DNA of 64,000 nucleotides. Origin: Nocardia sp. NBC_00416. GTDB lineage: Bacteria > Actinomycetota > Actinomycetes > Mycobacteriales > Mycobacteriaceae. The notes beneath the pieces are model-generated. The model was given only the letters and a program-made list of their open reading frames with translations, made no database searches and was not told where the DNA came from. Made by a program: the position numbers and the translations under genes. Below, one piece after another: positions 40,580 through 49,334 of this stretch; position 1 is the stretch's first letter, and each line of letters starts with the position of its first letter. The stretch is taken from NCBI RefSeq assembly GCF_036032445.1, contig NZ_CP107932.1:7070501-7134500 (forward strand). The letters are read 5' to 3'.

Positions 40580-42376
40580 GTGTCCGAACCCGCGCCGCTG
40601 CCCGCCCGGCAACTGGCGTTCGACCAACTCGACACCCCGCTCTACGACACCACCTTCGTGGTCGTGGACCTGGAGACCACCGGCACCAGTCCGGCGGACG
40701 ACGCGATCACCGAAATCGGCGCGGTGAAGGTGCGCGGCGGCGAGATACTCGGTGAATTCGCCACTCTCGTCGACCCGGGCCGGTCCATCCCGCCGACGGT
40801 CGTACAGATCACCGGCATCACCACCGCGATGGTGCGCGCCGCGCCGACCATCGAGGCGGTACTGCCCGGATTCCTGGAGTTCGCGGCCGGCGCGGTCCTG
40901 GTCGCGCACAACGCGCGATTCGATATGGGGTTCCTGAAAGCCGCCGCCACCCGCTGCGGCACCTCGTGGCCGCGGGCGCAGGTGGTGTGCACGGTGCGGC
41001 TCGCCCGCCGTGTTCTCGGCCGGGACGAGGCGCCGTCGGTACGCCTGGGAGCACTGGCACAGCTGCTCGGCGCGAACACCACTCCGACCCACCGCGCCCT
41101 CGACGACGCCCGTGCCACGGTGGATGTGCTGCACGCGCTGATCGGCCGGGTGGGCAATCAGGGCGTGCACAGTCTCACCGAGCTCATCGACTATCTGCCC
41201 GAGGTCACCGCCGGTCAGCGCGCGAAACGCGCACTCGCCGTAGACCTGCCCGCCGCACCCGGGGTCTACCTGTTCCGGGGCCCGTCCGACGAAGTCCTCT
41301 ATATAGGGACCGCGGTGAACCTGCGCCGCCGGGTCCGCAGCTATTTCACCGGCTCGGAGACCCGGGGCCGGATCCGGGAGATGGTCCGGCTGGCCACTCG
41401 GGTCGATCACGTGGTGTGCGCGCACGGCCTCGAGGCCGGTGTCCGGGAACTGCGCCTGCTGGCCGCGCACGCCCCGCCCTACAACCGGCGCTCCAAATTC
41501 CCGAAGCGGGCCTGGTGGATCGCGCTGACCGCCGAAGCCTTTCCGCGGCTTTCGCTGGTCCGCGATCCCGGCGGCCCGGCCGTGGGCCCCTTCCGTGCGC
41601 GGGCCGCCGCCGCCGATATCGCCGCCACCGTGTCCGAATACTGCGGCCTGCGCACCTGTTCGGCCCGGCTGTCCCGGACCGCGCTGCACAGCTGCCCGCC
41701 GGAAGCGGTCGGTGGTTGCCCGGCCGCCACCCCCACGCCGCGCGGCGCCTACGCCTACGCCTACGCCGCGGACGCGGCGCGCGCCCTGTTCGCCGGAACC
41801 GACGACACCGCGATCCGCGCCCTGCTCTCCAGGATCGAGGCCTACGCCGTGGACGAGCAGTACGAATCCGCGGCGCGGTTACGTGATCGCGCGGCAGCCC
41901 TCATCCGCGCACTGCGCCGCACCCAGCGGCTGGCCGCCCTGGCCCGGCCGGCCGAACTCGTCGCCGCCCACCCCGACGGCGCCGGCGGCTGGGAGTTTGC
42001 GGTGATCCGCTACGGCAGGCTCGCGGGCGCGGGGACCGCCGCACGCGGCATTCCGCCCATGCCGGTGGTCGAACAGATCGTGGCCGGGGCGCAGACGGTG
42101 CTGCCCACCGGACCCGGCGCGCAGGAGGCGCGGTCGGCGGAACTTCCGCTGGCCGGAGCCGGGCCGCAACCGCCGCCGCTGCGTGGCGCCTCACCCGAGG
42201 AGGTGGCACTGATCGCGAGCTGGCTCGAACGTCCCGGCGTGCGGATCGTGCGCACCACCGACGGGTACGCCGAACCGGCCCACGGCACGGGGCGCTGGAT
42301 CGGCTGGGCCGAAGCCGCCGACGCCGCCGCGGGTGCGGCGCGCGGAGCGGAGTCCTACGACGAACAGCGCGGCTGA
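40580..42376 (+). CDS. DEDDh exonuclease (DnaQ-like) fused to a UvrC-like GIY-YIG domain
   Basis: A 598-residue two-enzyme fusion. Residues about 20-195 are a DEDDh 3'-5' exonuclease (VVDLETTGTSPADDAITEIG, HNARFDMGFL, HRALDDARATVDVL). Residues 215-330 are a GIY-YIG nuclease (PGVYLFRGPSDEVLYIG), and a UvrB-binding-type helix pair occurs near 410-450 (DEQYESAARLRDRAAALI). M. tuberculosis Rv2191 has this architecture. It probably acts in a UvrC-like repair or proofreading side path. It lacks UvrC's C-terminal endonuclease and HhH domains. Confidence 0.93.
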   Translation: MSEPAPLPARQLAFDQLDTPLYDTTFVVVDLETTGTSPADDAITEIGAVKVRGGEILGEFATLVDPGRSIPPTVVQITGITTAMVRAAPTIEAVLPGFLEFAAGAVLVAHNARFDMGFLKAAATRCGTSWPRAQVVCTVRLARRVLGRDEAPSVRLGALAQLLGANTTPTHRALDDARATVDVLHALIGRVGNQGVHSLTELIDYLPEVTAGQRAKRALAVDLPAAPGVYLFRGPSDEVLYIGTAVNLRRRVRSYFTGSETRGRIREMVRLATRVDHVVCAHGLEAGVRELRLLAAHAPPYNRRSKFPKRAWWIALTAEAFPRLSLVRDPGGPAVGPFRARAAAADIAATVSEYCGLRTCSARLSRTALHSCPPEAVGGCPAATPTPRGAYAYAYAADAARALFAGTDDTAIRALLSRIEAYAVDEQYESAARLRDRAAALIRALRRTQRLAALARPAELVAAHPDGAGGWEFAVIRYGRLAGAGTAARGIPPMPVVEQIVAGAQTVLPTGPGAQEARSAELPLAGAGPQPPPLRGASPEEVALIASWLERPGVRIVRTTDGYAEPAHGTGRWIGWAEAADAAAGAARGAESYDEQRG

Positions 42377-42509
42377 TCGGCCGGGGCCGGTGACGCCTGG
42401 TCGCGCTCCGCGCGCCGTGCCGCTGGTTGCGCGGCGATGCCGCGCCGAAACGCGCCGGCCCGCACCGCGCCGAAGGAAGCTGCCGGGCCGCGGCCGGGCG
42501 CACGGTGCC

Positions 42510-42515
42510 TAGGCT
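42510..42515 (+). promoter_or_regulatory. -10 box of the AsnC-type gene
   Basis: TAGGCT, 6 bases before the ATG at 42522, with no ribosome-binding site between. Confidence 0.55.
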
Positions 42516-42521
42516 GTCCCC

Positions 42522-42797
42522 ATGATTACCGCGATCGTTCTGATCCAGGCCGACAACGGGCGTATTCCGGAGACCGCGCAGGCGGTGGCCGATACCCAGG
42601 GCGTCACCGAGGTGTACTCGTGCGCGGGAGATATCGACCTGATCGCCCTGGTGCGCGTCCGCGACCACGAGGAGGTCGCCGAGGTCGTCACGGCCCGCAT
42701 CGACAAGGTGGCGGGCGTCCAGCGCACGGTCACCCATATCGCGTTCAAATCGTATTCGAGCGCCGACGTCGAGGCCGGGTTCGCCCTCGGGGAGTGA
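42522..42797 (+). CDS. Stand-alone Lrp/AsnC ligand-binding (RAM) domain protein
   Basis: 91 residues consisting only of the C-terminal effector domain of Lrp/AsnC regulators (AIVLIQADNGRIPETAQAVA, VYSCAGDIDLIALVRVRDHE), with no DNA-binding helix-turn-helix. Stand-alone RAM domains bind amino acids and form ring oligomers or modify full Lrp proteins. It lies between the DnaQ-UvrC gene and trpD, with which it is convergent by 18 bases. A link to tryptophan or another amino acid is possible but unproven. Confidence 0.88.
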   Translation: MITAIVLIQADNGRIPETAQAVADTQGVTEVYSCAGDIDLIALVRVRDHEEVAEVVTARIDKVAGVQRTVTHIAFKSYSSADVEAGFALGE

Positions 42798-42815
42798 TCC
42801 GCCCCGGGGCCGGGG

Positions 42816-43874
42816 TCAGTCGTCGCCGAGGGTCCGGGTGAGCGCGGCCCAGCGGTCCAGGAGGTCCGCGGCCGTACCGGTGTCGATGGCGCTGGCGGCG
42901 CGTTCGATCCCGCCCGCCAGGCGATCGTCGAGGCCGGCCGCGGTATCGACGCCGCGGGACAGGTCGTACGCGGCGATCGCGGCGGCGGAGTTCACCAGTA
43001 CGGCGTCGCGCACCGCGCCGGGGATACCGGCCAGCACGTCCCGGGCGACCTGTGCGTTCACCTGGGCGTCGCCGCCGCGCAGCGCGTCCAAGTGGACCCT
43101 GGGGATACCGAATCGCGAGGGATCGATGACCGTGTGCCGCACGGCGCCGTCGGCGACCACATAGGCGTCGGTGACATCGGAGGTGGTGATCTCGTCCAGA
43201 CCGTCGCGGCCGCGCACCACCAGCGCGCCGGCCCCACGGTCGGCGAATACGCCGGCGATGGTCTCCAGCAGATCCTCGAACGCGCATCCGACCAGTCCGG
43301 CGCGCGGCTGGGCCGGGTTGGTGAGCGGGCCGAGCACATTGAACACCGTCGGGATCCCGATCTCCTTACGCGCCGGTCCGGCGAACCGCAGGCCCGAATG
43401 GAACAGCGAGGCGAAGCAGAATCCGATCCCGACCTCGCGCACGCAGCGCGCCACCGATTCCGGTCCGAGGGCGAGTTTCACGCCGAGGGCCTCGAGCACG
43501 TCCGCGCCGCCGCTCTTGGAGGACGCGGCCCGGTTACCGTGCTTGACCACGGGGACTCCGGCCGCGGCGACCACGATCGAGGACATGGTGGAGATGTTCA
43601 CCGACCCCGAACGGTCGCCGCCGGTGCCCACGATGTCCACCGCGTCGCCGTCGATCTTCACCAGGCGCGCGTGGCCGAGCATGCCGCGTGCCATGCCCGA
43701 CAGTTCGGTCGGCGTAGGGCCCTTGATCTTCATCGCCACCCCGAACGCGGCGATCTGCGCGGAGGTGGAGTTATCGGTGAAGATCTCGTCGATCACCCAG
43801 GTCGTATCGTCCGCGGTGAGGTCCTGTCCGTCGGCCAGCGCCCCGAGCATCTGGGGCCAGCTGCGCACGCTCAT
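42816..43874 (-). CDS. trpD: Anthranilate phosphoribosyltransferase
   Basis: Second enzyme of tryptophan synthesis: joins anthranilate to PRPP. It has the PRPP loop GTGGDRSGSVNISTMSS, the anthranilate site GNRAASSKSGGADVLEALG, and NVLGPLTNPAQPRAG. ATG 43874 with GAGGAG just upstream gives 352 residues, as in the family. It stands alone, away from any trp operon, as in M. tuberculosis (Rv2192c). The trpF-like gene at 31-32 kb would provide the next step. Confidence 0.95.
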   Translation of the reverse strand: MSVRSWPQMLGALADGQDLTADDTTWVIDEIFTDNSTSAQIAAFGVAMKIKGPTPTELSGMARGMLGHARLVKIDGDAVDIVGTGGDRSGSVNISTMSSIVVAAAGVPVVKHGNRAASSKSGGADVLEALGVKLALGPESVARCVREVGIGFCFASLFHSGLRFAGPARKEIGIPTVFNVLGPLTNPAQPRAGLVGCAFEDLLETIAGVFADRGAGALVVRGRDGLDEITTSDVTDAYVVADGAVRHTVIDPSRFGIPRVHLDALRGGDAQVNAQVARDVLAGIPGAVRDAVLVNSAAAIAAYDLSRGVDTAAGLDDRLAGGIERAASAIDTGTAADLLDRWAALTRTLGDD

Positions 43875-44073
43875 CTCAATCTCCTCGTCGCACCGATATC
43901 GTGACCGAACGGTTGTGCACACCCTAAACCGCGCGCCGCACTCCGCACCGCACCACGTCATCGGCGCTGTTCGCGAGGCCGCCCGGAACCGGTCCCGCCG
44001 ACACGCCGGACCGGTGTGAGAGACGCACGGAGCGGGTGAATCACGACACGGAAGATCAAGATGGGAACCCGAC

Positions 44074-44103
44074 TTAGACTGTCGTACTACGAAGAGTCAT
44101 ACT
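44074..44103 (+). promoter_or_regulatory. Promoter of the ctaE-qcrCAB operon
   Basis: TTAGAC (44074-44079), 18-base spacer, CATACT (44098-44103), then 6 bases to the ctaE GTG. It is a good sigma-A-type promoter giving a leaderless transcript. Confidence 0.65.
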
Positions 44104-44109
44104 TACCCC

Positions 44110-44718
44110 GTGACGACCGCAGTAGGTACCTCAGGATCGGCCATAACCCAGCGTGTGCACTCGCTGAACCGGCCCAACATGGTCAGCGTCGGTACCATCA
44201 TCTGGCTGTCCAGCGAGCTGATGTTCTTCGCCGGCCTCTTCGCGATGTACTTCGTCGCGCGAAGTCAGGCGCCCGAATGGCCGATGCCGCCGACCGAGCT
44301 GAACATGAAGCTGGCCATCCCGGTCACCGCGGTCCTGATCGCCTCGTCGTTCACCTGCCAGATGGGTGTGTTCGCGGCCGAACGCGGTGACGTGTTCGGG
44401 CTGCGCCGCTGGTACGTCGTCACCTTCTTCATGGGCGCGTTCTTCGTGTGCGGGCAGGCCTACGAGTACTACCACCTGGTGGCGGAGGGGACCTCGATCT
44501 CCGGCAGCTCCTACGGGTCGGTGTTCTACATCACCACCGGATTCCACGGTCTGCACGTGATCGGCGGTCTGATCGCCTTCCTGTTCCTGCTCGCGCGGAC
44601 CGCGATGAGCAAGTTCACGCCCGCTCAGGCGACCGCCGCGATCGTCGTCTCCTACTACTGGCACTTCGTCGACATCGTCTGGATCGGGCTCTTCGCCACG
44701 ATCTACTTCGTCCGGTGA
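44110..44718 (+). CDS. ctaE: Cytochrome c oxidase subunit III
   Basis: Subunit III of the aa3 oxidase, 202 residues and five membrane helices. It begins with the family opening RPNMVSVGTIIWLSSELMFF and contains TGFHGLHVIGGLIAFLFLL and a C-terminal WHFVDIVWIGLFATIYFVR. It starts at GTG 44110. It heads the operon with qcrC, qcrA and qcrB, a conserved actinobacterial arrangement that reflects the bcc-aa3 supercomplex. Confidence 0.96.
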   Translation: MTTAVGTSGSAITQRVHSLNRPNMVSVGTIIWLSSELMFFAGLFAMYFVARSQAPEWPMPPTELNMKLAIPVTAVLIASSFTCQMGVFAAERGDVFGLRRWYVVTFFMGAFFVCGQAYEYYHLVAEGTSISGSSYGSVFYITTGFHGLHVIGGLIAFLFLLARTAMSKFTPAQATAAIVVSYYWHFVDIVWIGLFATIYFVR

Positions 44719-44836
44719 CGCCGACCGGCGCCCGAGCATCAGCGCCGGAGGAGGTAGCGCAGCGTGACCACGCAGGCATAGCTCGGGTGCACAAGTCAAC
44801 AGCCCACCAGGTTCCGTCTACTCCAAAGGGACACAG

Positions 44837-45700
44837 ATGAGTTCATCGCCCCCGACAGCGCCAGCGCCCGCCAGCGGTGGGCACGGCGAGGCCAGCAAGA
44901 AGCGCAGGCAGCGGCGGGTACGCCGACGGATAGCGGGCGGCCTCGCGCTCATGGTGGGTCTCGTCGGAGCCGGTTTCCTCGCCTCGGCGCTCACCCCTGA
45001 ACCGCAGGTCGCCACGGCGAACGAGGATTCGGTGGCGCTGATCCGCGAGGGTCAGCAACTGTACGAGACCTCCTGCGTCACCTGCCACGGCGCCAACCTG
45101 CAGGGCGTCGCCGACCGCGGCCCGAGCCTGATCGGCGTCGGCGAGGCGGCCGTGTACTTCCAGGTGTCCTCCGGGCGCATGCCGATGACCCGCAACGAAG
45201 CGCAGGCCGAACGCAAACCCCCGAAGTTCGATGCGCACCAGACCGATGCTCTCGGCGCCTATGTCGCAGCCAACGGCGGCGGCCCGACGGTGATCCGCGA
45301 CGCCAACGGTGAGATCGCCCAGGAGTCGCTGCGCGGCGACGATATCGGCCGCGGTAGCGAACTGTTCCGGATGAACTGCGCGTCCTGCCACAACTTCACC
45401 GGCCGCGGCGGCGCGCTGTCCTCGGGCAAGTTCGCCCCCCCGCTGGAGGAGGCGTCCGAGGCGCAGCTCTGGACCGCCATGGTGACCGGCCCCCAGAACA
45501 TGCCGAAATTCTCCGACCGGCAGCTCAGCCCGGAGGAGAAGCGCGACATCATCGCCTACGTCAAGGACTCGGCCGAGGCGAAGTCGCCCGGCGGCTGGGG
45601 CCTGGGCGGGTTCGGTCCCGCCACCGAGGGCCTGGCCATGTGGACCATCGGCATCGTGGCGGTTGTGGGTGCGGCGATCTGGATCGGATCCCGGACATGA
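44837..45700 (+). CDS. qcrC: Diheme cytochrome c subunit of the bcc complex
   Basis: QcrC carries electrons from the Rieske centre directly to CuA of the oxidase, replacing soluble cytochrome c. Two CXXCH heme sites are present (CVTCHGANLQG and CASCHNFTGRGG), each with a later Met ligand. An N-terminal basic region with the helix GGLALMVGLVGAGFLASAL anchors it, and a C-terminal helix (MWTIGIVAVVGAAIWIG) anchors the other end. 287 residues matches the family. It is 118 bases after ctaE. Confidence 0.96.
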   Translation: MSSSPPTAPAPASGGHGEASKKRRQRRVRRRIAGGLALMVGLVGAGFLASALTPEPQVATANEDSVALIREGQQLYETSCVTCHGANLQGVADRGPSLIGVGEAAVYFQVSSGRMPMTRNEAQAERKPPKFDAHQTDALGAYVAANGGGPTVIRDANGEIAQESLRGDDIGRGSELFRMNCASCHNFTGRGGALSSGKFAPPLEEASEAQLWTAMVTGPQNMPKFSDRQLSPEEKRDIIAYVKDSAEAKSPGGWGLGGFGPATEGLAMWTIGIVAVVGAAIWIGSRT

Positions 45701-45769
45701 CCGGGTCAGCGCCCGGCGTCGGTAGCCACGGCGGGCATCCGGGCATGTCCCATCGGAAGGGCTCTAGCC

Positions 45770-46945
45770 ATGAGTGAAGAACAGGAGCGAAACGAGATGG
45801 GTCGCCTGGACAAAGATTCCGCGGCCGCGACCCCGGCGGAACCGACCGAGGCCGAACTGGACGCGATGTCGCGGGAGGAGCTCGTCGAGCTCGGGACCGC
45901 GCGTGACGGCGTAGAAGTGGTCTACCGGCGGGAACGCTGGCCGGTGCCGGGCACTCGCGCGGAGAAGCGGGCCGAACGGCAGGTCGCGTTCTGGTTCGCG
46001 ATCTCCGGTCTGGCCGCTGCCGCGCTGGTAGGCGTGTTCCTGTTCTGGCCCTGGGAGTACAAGGGCAAGGAAGACAGCGGGCACGGCATCTACGCGCTCA
46101 CCACTCCGCTCTACGGCCTGACCTTCGGTCTGTCCATCCTGGCCGTCGGTATCGCCGTGGTGCTCATCCGCAAGAAGTTCATTCCCGCGGAGCTGTCGGT
46201 ACAGGACCGCCACGACGGCAAGTCCAGCGAGGTCGACCGGCGCACGCTGGCCGCCGAACTGGGCGACGCCCTGGAGACCTCCACCCTGGGCCGCCGCAAG
46301 CTCATCACCCGCACGGCCGGTGCCGGCCTCGGTGTGTTCGGACTCGGCGCGCTGCTGGTGTTCGTCGGCGGCATGGTGAAGAACCCCTGGGCGCAGCGCG
46401 AGAAGTCGCCGCTGTGGGTATCGGGCTGGACCCCGGACTATCCGGGCGAAACCATCTACATCCGCCGCGATACCGGCCGTCCACAGGACATCGTCCTGGT
46501 CCGCCCCGAGGACCTGGACGCGGGCGCCATGGAGACCGTCTTCCCGTGGAAGGAATCCTGGCGCGGTGACGAGCACGCGACTCTGCAGTCGCTGCGCGGT
46601 ATCCGAAACGCCGTCATGATGATCCGGTTGCGGACCGAGGACGCGAAGAACGCGATCAAACGTAAGGGTCAGGAGAGCTTCAACTTCGGCGACTACTTCG
46701 CCTACTCGAAGATCTGCACCCACCTCGGCTGCCCGACCTCGTTGTTCGAACAGCAGACCAACCGAATTCTGTGCCCGTGCCATCAGTCGCAGTTCTCCGC
46801 GACCGAATGGGGCAAGCCGATCTTCGGTCCTGCCGCCCGAGCGCTGCCGCAGCTGCCGATCACCGTAAACTCCGAGGGGTACCTGGTCGCCAACGGTGAC
46901 TTCATCGAACCCCTCGGCCCGGCCTTCTGGGAGCGTCGATCATGA
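45770..46945 (+). CDS. qcrA: Rieske iron-sulfur protein of the bcc complex
   Basis: 391 residues. The [2Fe-2S] ligands are in CTHLGCPTSLF and LCPCHQSQF near the C terminus. Three membrane helices occur in the N-terminal part (FAISGLAAAALVGVFLFW, YGLTFGLSILAVGIAVVLI, AGLGVFGLGALLVFVGGM), the actinobacterial QcrA pattern. It accepts electrons from menaquinol and passes them to QcrC. Its stop overlaps the qcrB ATG (ATGA), so synthesis of the two is coupled. Confidence 0.96.
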   Translation: MSEEQERNEMGRLDKDSAAATPAEPTEAELDAMSREELVELGTARDGVEVVYRRERWPVPGTRAEKRAERQVAFWFAISGLAAAALVGVFLFWPWEYKGKEDSGHGIYALTTPLYGLTFGLSILAVGIAVVLIRKKFIPAELSVQDRHDGKSSEVDRRTLAAELGDALETSTLGRRKLITRTAGAGLGVFGLGALLVFVGGMVKNPWAQREKSPLWVSGWTPDYPGETIYIRRDTGRPQDIVLVRPEDLDAGAMETVFPWKESWRGDEHATLQSLRGIRNAVMMIRLRTEDAKNAIKRKGQESFNFGDYFAYSKICTHLGCPTSLFEQQTNRILCPCHQSQFSATEWGKPIFGPAARALPQLPITVNSEGYLVANGDFIEPLGPAFWERRS

Positions 46946-48582
46946 GTGCTGGAGAGGCTGTCGGCCGCAAGCTTGCGGCACAGGCCAACGAAGTGGACGA
47001 GCGGTATCGCGCCGCCGCCTTCATGAAACGATCGATCAACAAGGTGTTCCCCACCCATTGGTCGTTCCTGCTGGGTGAGATCGCGCTCTACGCGTTCATC
47101 ATCCTGCTGCTGTCGGGCGTGTACCTGACCCTGTACTTCGATCCGTCGATGACGCACGTGACCTATGACGGCGCCTACCAGCCGCTGCGCGGTGTCGGCA
47201 TGTCACGGGCCTACGAGACCGCCCTCAACATCTCCTTCGAGGTGCGCGGCGGCCTGTTCGTCCGGCAGGTGCACCACTGGGCGGCGCTGCTGTTCGCCGC
47301 GTCGATCATCATCCACCTGTTCCGCATCTTCTTCACCGGCGCGTTCCGCAAACCGCGTGAGGCGAACTGGGTGATCGGCTCGCTGCTGCTGATCCTGGCC
47401 ATGTTCGAGGGCTTCTTCGGCTACTCGCTGCCCGACGACCTGCTCTCGGGCACCGGCCTGCGGGCCGCGTTCGGCGGTATCACCATGGGTATCCCCGTCA
47501 TCGGCACGTGGATGCACTGGCTGATGTTCGGCGGCGATTTCCCCGGCGAGATCATCATCCCGCGCCTCTACATCGCGCACGTGCTGCTGTTCCCGGGCAT
47601 CATGCTGGCGCTCATCGCCGCACACGTCGCGATCGTCTGGTATCAGAAGCACACCCAGTTCCCCGGACCGGGACGCACCGAGAAGAACGTGGTGGGCGCC
47701 CGGATCGTCCCGGTGTTCGCTGCCGATCAGGGTGCGTTCTTCGCCTTCACCCTCGGTTTCGTGGCCGTCATGGGCGGTGTGCTGCAGATCAACCCGATCT
47801 GGAACCTGGGTCCGTACAACCCGTCGCAGGTGTCGGCCGGTTCGCAGCCGGACTTCTACATGATGTGGACCGACGGTCTGGCGCGGTTGATGCCACCGTG
47901 GGAGCTGTACCTGGGCCGCTACACCGTGCCCGCGGTGTTCTGGGTCGCGCTGATCATGGGCCTGGTGTTCATGGTGCTGATCGCCTACCCGTGGATCGAG
48001 AAGAAGCTCACCGGCGATTACGCGCGGCACAACCTGCTGCAGCGGCCGCGCGACGTTCCGGTGCGGACCGCGATCGGCGCCATGGCCATTGCCTTCTACG
48101 TGGTGCTCACGCTGTCCTGTGTCAACGACATCCTGGCGCTCAAGTTCGACATCTCGTTGAACGCGACCACCTGGATCGGGCGTATCGGTCTGCTGGTCGC
48201 ACCGCCGGTCGCCTACTTCCTCGCCTACCGGTTCTGCATCGGTCTGCAGCGCAGCGACCGCGCGGTACTGGAACACGGTATCGAGACCGGTGTGATCAAG
48301 CGGCTGCCGCACGGTGAGTACATCGAGGTGCACCAGCCGCTGGGCCCGGTGGACGGCCACGGGCATCCGATCCCGCTGGAATACCAGGGCGCCGTGGTGC
48401 CCAAGAAGATGAACCAGCTGGGTTCGGCGGGACAGCCGGGTACCGGCAGCTTCCTGCGGGCCGACCCGCGCGCGGAGAGCGACCAGCATTTCGCGACCGA
48501 GCTGGAAGAAGAGCACCGCCAGCTCGCCGTGCTCAAGCGAGTGCAGGACGAGGCGGAGTCCAACGGACACGGCGGACACTGA
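46942..48582 (+). CDS. qcrB: Cytochrome b subunit of the bcc complex
   Basis: 546-residue cytochrome b of the menaquinol:cytochrome c reductase. Heme-ligand histidines are in RQVHHWAALLFAASIIIHLF and in the LYIAHVLLF / IAAHVAIVW helices. A quinol-site PDFY loop (QPDFYMMWTDGL) replaces the classical PEWY. A C-terminal soluble extension of about 120 residues is typical of actinobacteria. This is the target of imidazopyridine-type inhibitors in M. tuberculosis. The gene ends 23 bases before a perfect hairpin. Confidence 0.97.
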   Translation: MSAGEAVGRKLAAQANEVDERYRAAAFMKRSINKVFPTHWSFLLGEIALYAFIILLLSGVYLTLYFDPSMTHVTYDGAYQPLRGVGMSRAYETALNISFEVRGGLFVRQVHHWAALLFAASIIIHLFRIFFTGAFRKPREANWVIGSLLLILAMFEGFFGYSLPDDLLSGTGLRAAFGGITMGIPVIGTWMHWLMFGGDFPGEIIIPRLYIAHVLLFPGIMLALIAAHVAIVWYQKHTQFPGPGRTEKNVVGARIVPVFAADQGAFFAFTLGFVAVMGGVLQINPIWNLGPYNPSQVSAGSQPDFYMMWTDGLARLMPPWELYLGRYTVPAVFWVALIMGLVFMVLIAYPWIEKKLTGDYARHNLLQRPRDVPVRTAIGAMAIAFYVVLTLSCVNDILALKFDISLNATTWIGRIGLLVAPPVAYFLAYRFCIGLQRSDRAVLEHGIETGVIKRLPHGEYIEVHQPLGPVDGHGHPIPLEYQGAVVPKKMNQLGSAGQPGTGSFLRADPRAESDQHFATELEEEHRQLAVLKRVQDEAESNGHGGH

Positions 48583-48604
48583 TCCGCACCCGCGACACCG
48601 TGTC

Positions 48605-48642
48605 GTAGTGGCGCCCCCGGAACCTTCCGGGGGCGCCACTAC
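48605..48642. terminator. Terminator of the ctaE-qcrCAB operon
   Basis: A perfect 18-bp stem (GTAGTGGCGCCCCCGGAA with its complement at 48625-48642), 2-base loop, followed by GTTTT. It may also stop the convergent exoribonuclease gene. Confidence 0.88.
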
Positions 48643-48673
48643 GTTTTCCGGGACCGGGTGTAGCGGTCCGCTG

Positions 48674-49162
48674 TCAGCGGCGTCGAGCCGCCTCTATCGC
48701 CTCGAATTTGGCGAGGTTGTGCCGGGCATCGGCGAGCGCGTCGTGCGCGTCCCGGGGCGGCGGCGGTAGATCGGGGCGGCCGTGGGCCTCCCAGTGCTGG
48801 CGCAGCTCGTTGGTGTAGCGGGGGAGGGTAGCGGGCAGATCCACCATCGACCCCCACAGCTGGCACAGCACCACATGGTCGTAGGCGCCGACCCACGCCC
48901 ACATCTCCGGCTGCACCGTGGGCCGCGGGACCAGGAAGCGGAGCAGCTCGTCGCGGATCTGCGCCCGGGTACGCCACAGCGGAGAGGCGGCCGGAGGCAG
49001 TTTCGGCAGCACATTCTTGCGGACCCACGGCCCGGCCCGCGCGGCATCGAACTCCGAAGACACCGCATAGTATTCGCGGCCGTCCTCGCCGACCACTCCG
49101 ATCGACACGAGATCGATCACGCGGCCGTCCTCGATGAACTCCGAATCGTAGAAATATCGCAA
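48674..49162 (-). CDS. DEDDh 3'-5' exoribonuclease (Rv2179c-like)
   Basis: 162 residues, close to M. tuberculosis Rv2179c, a DEDDh exoribonuclease. Catalytic residues: Asp and Glu in YFYDSEF, Asp in AYDH, and His/Asp in HDALADARHNL. Other shared stretches are SIGVVGEDGREYYAVSSEFD and WVGAYDHVVLCQLWG. The start is TTG 49162 (LRYFYDSEF); no ATG or GTG lies close upstream and Rv2179c begins at this point. It is divergent from aroG. Confidence 0.9.
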   Translation of the reverse strand: MRYFYDSEFIEDGRVIDLVSIGVVGEDGREYYAVSSEFDAARAGPWVRKNVLPKLPPAASPLWRTRAQIRDELLRFLVPRPTVQPEMWAWVGAYDHVVLCQLWGSMVDLPATLPRYTNELRQHWEAHGRPDLPPPPRDAHDALADARHNLAKFEAIEAARRR

Positions 49163-49322
49163 GTAGCGGATCCCGTCGGCAGCAGTATTGATCGGGATGA
49201 GCCTACGCGTGCGTGTGCTGCGACCCGCCGGAGACCGGAGGGCATCGAGTGCCACCGCAGTGGTGGCCCATTCGGAACCCGGCCGCGACCCCGGCGCCGC
49301 CGGGGGCGGCATCCTCGCCACG

Positions 49323-49328
49323 TATCCT
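49323..49328 (+). promoter_or_regulatory. -10 box of aroG, leaderless start
   Basis: TATCCT, 6 bases before GTG 49335, with no ribosome-binding site between. Confidence 0.55.
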
Positions 49329-49334
49329 GAACAT

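Noticed and set aside
47203..48639. Long minus-strand frame opposite qcrB
   Set aside because: It mirrors the codon structure of qcrB, with His/Asp-rich low-complexity residues and no family signature.
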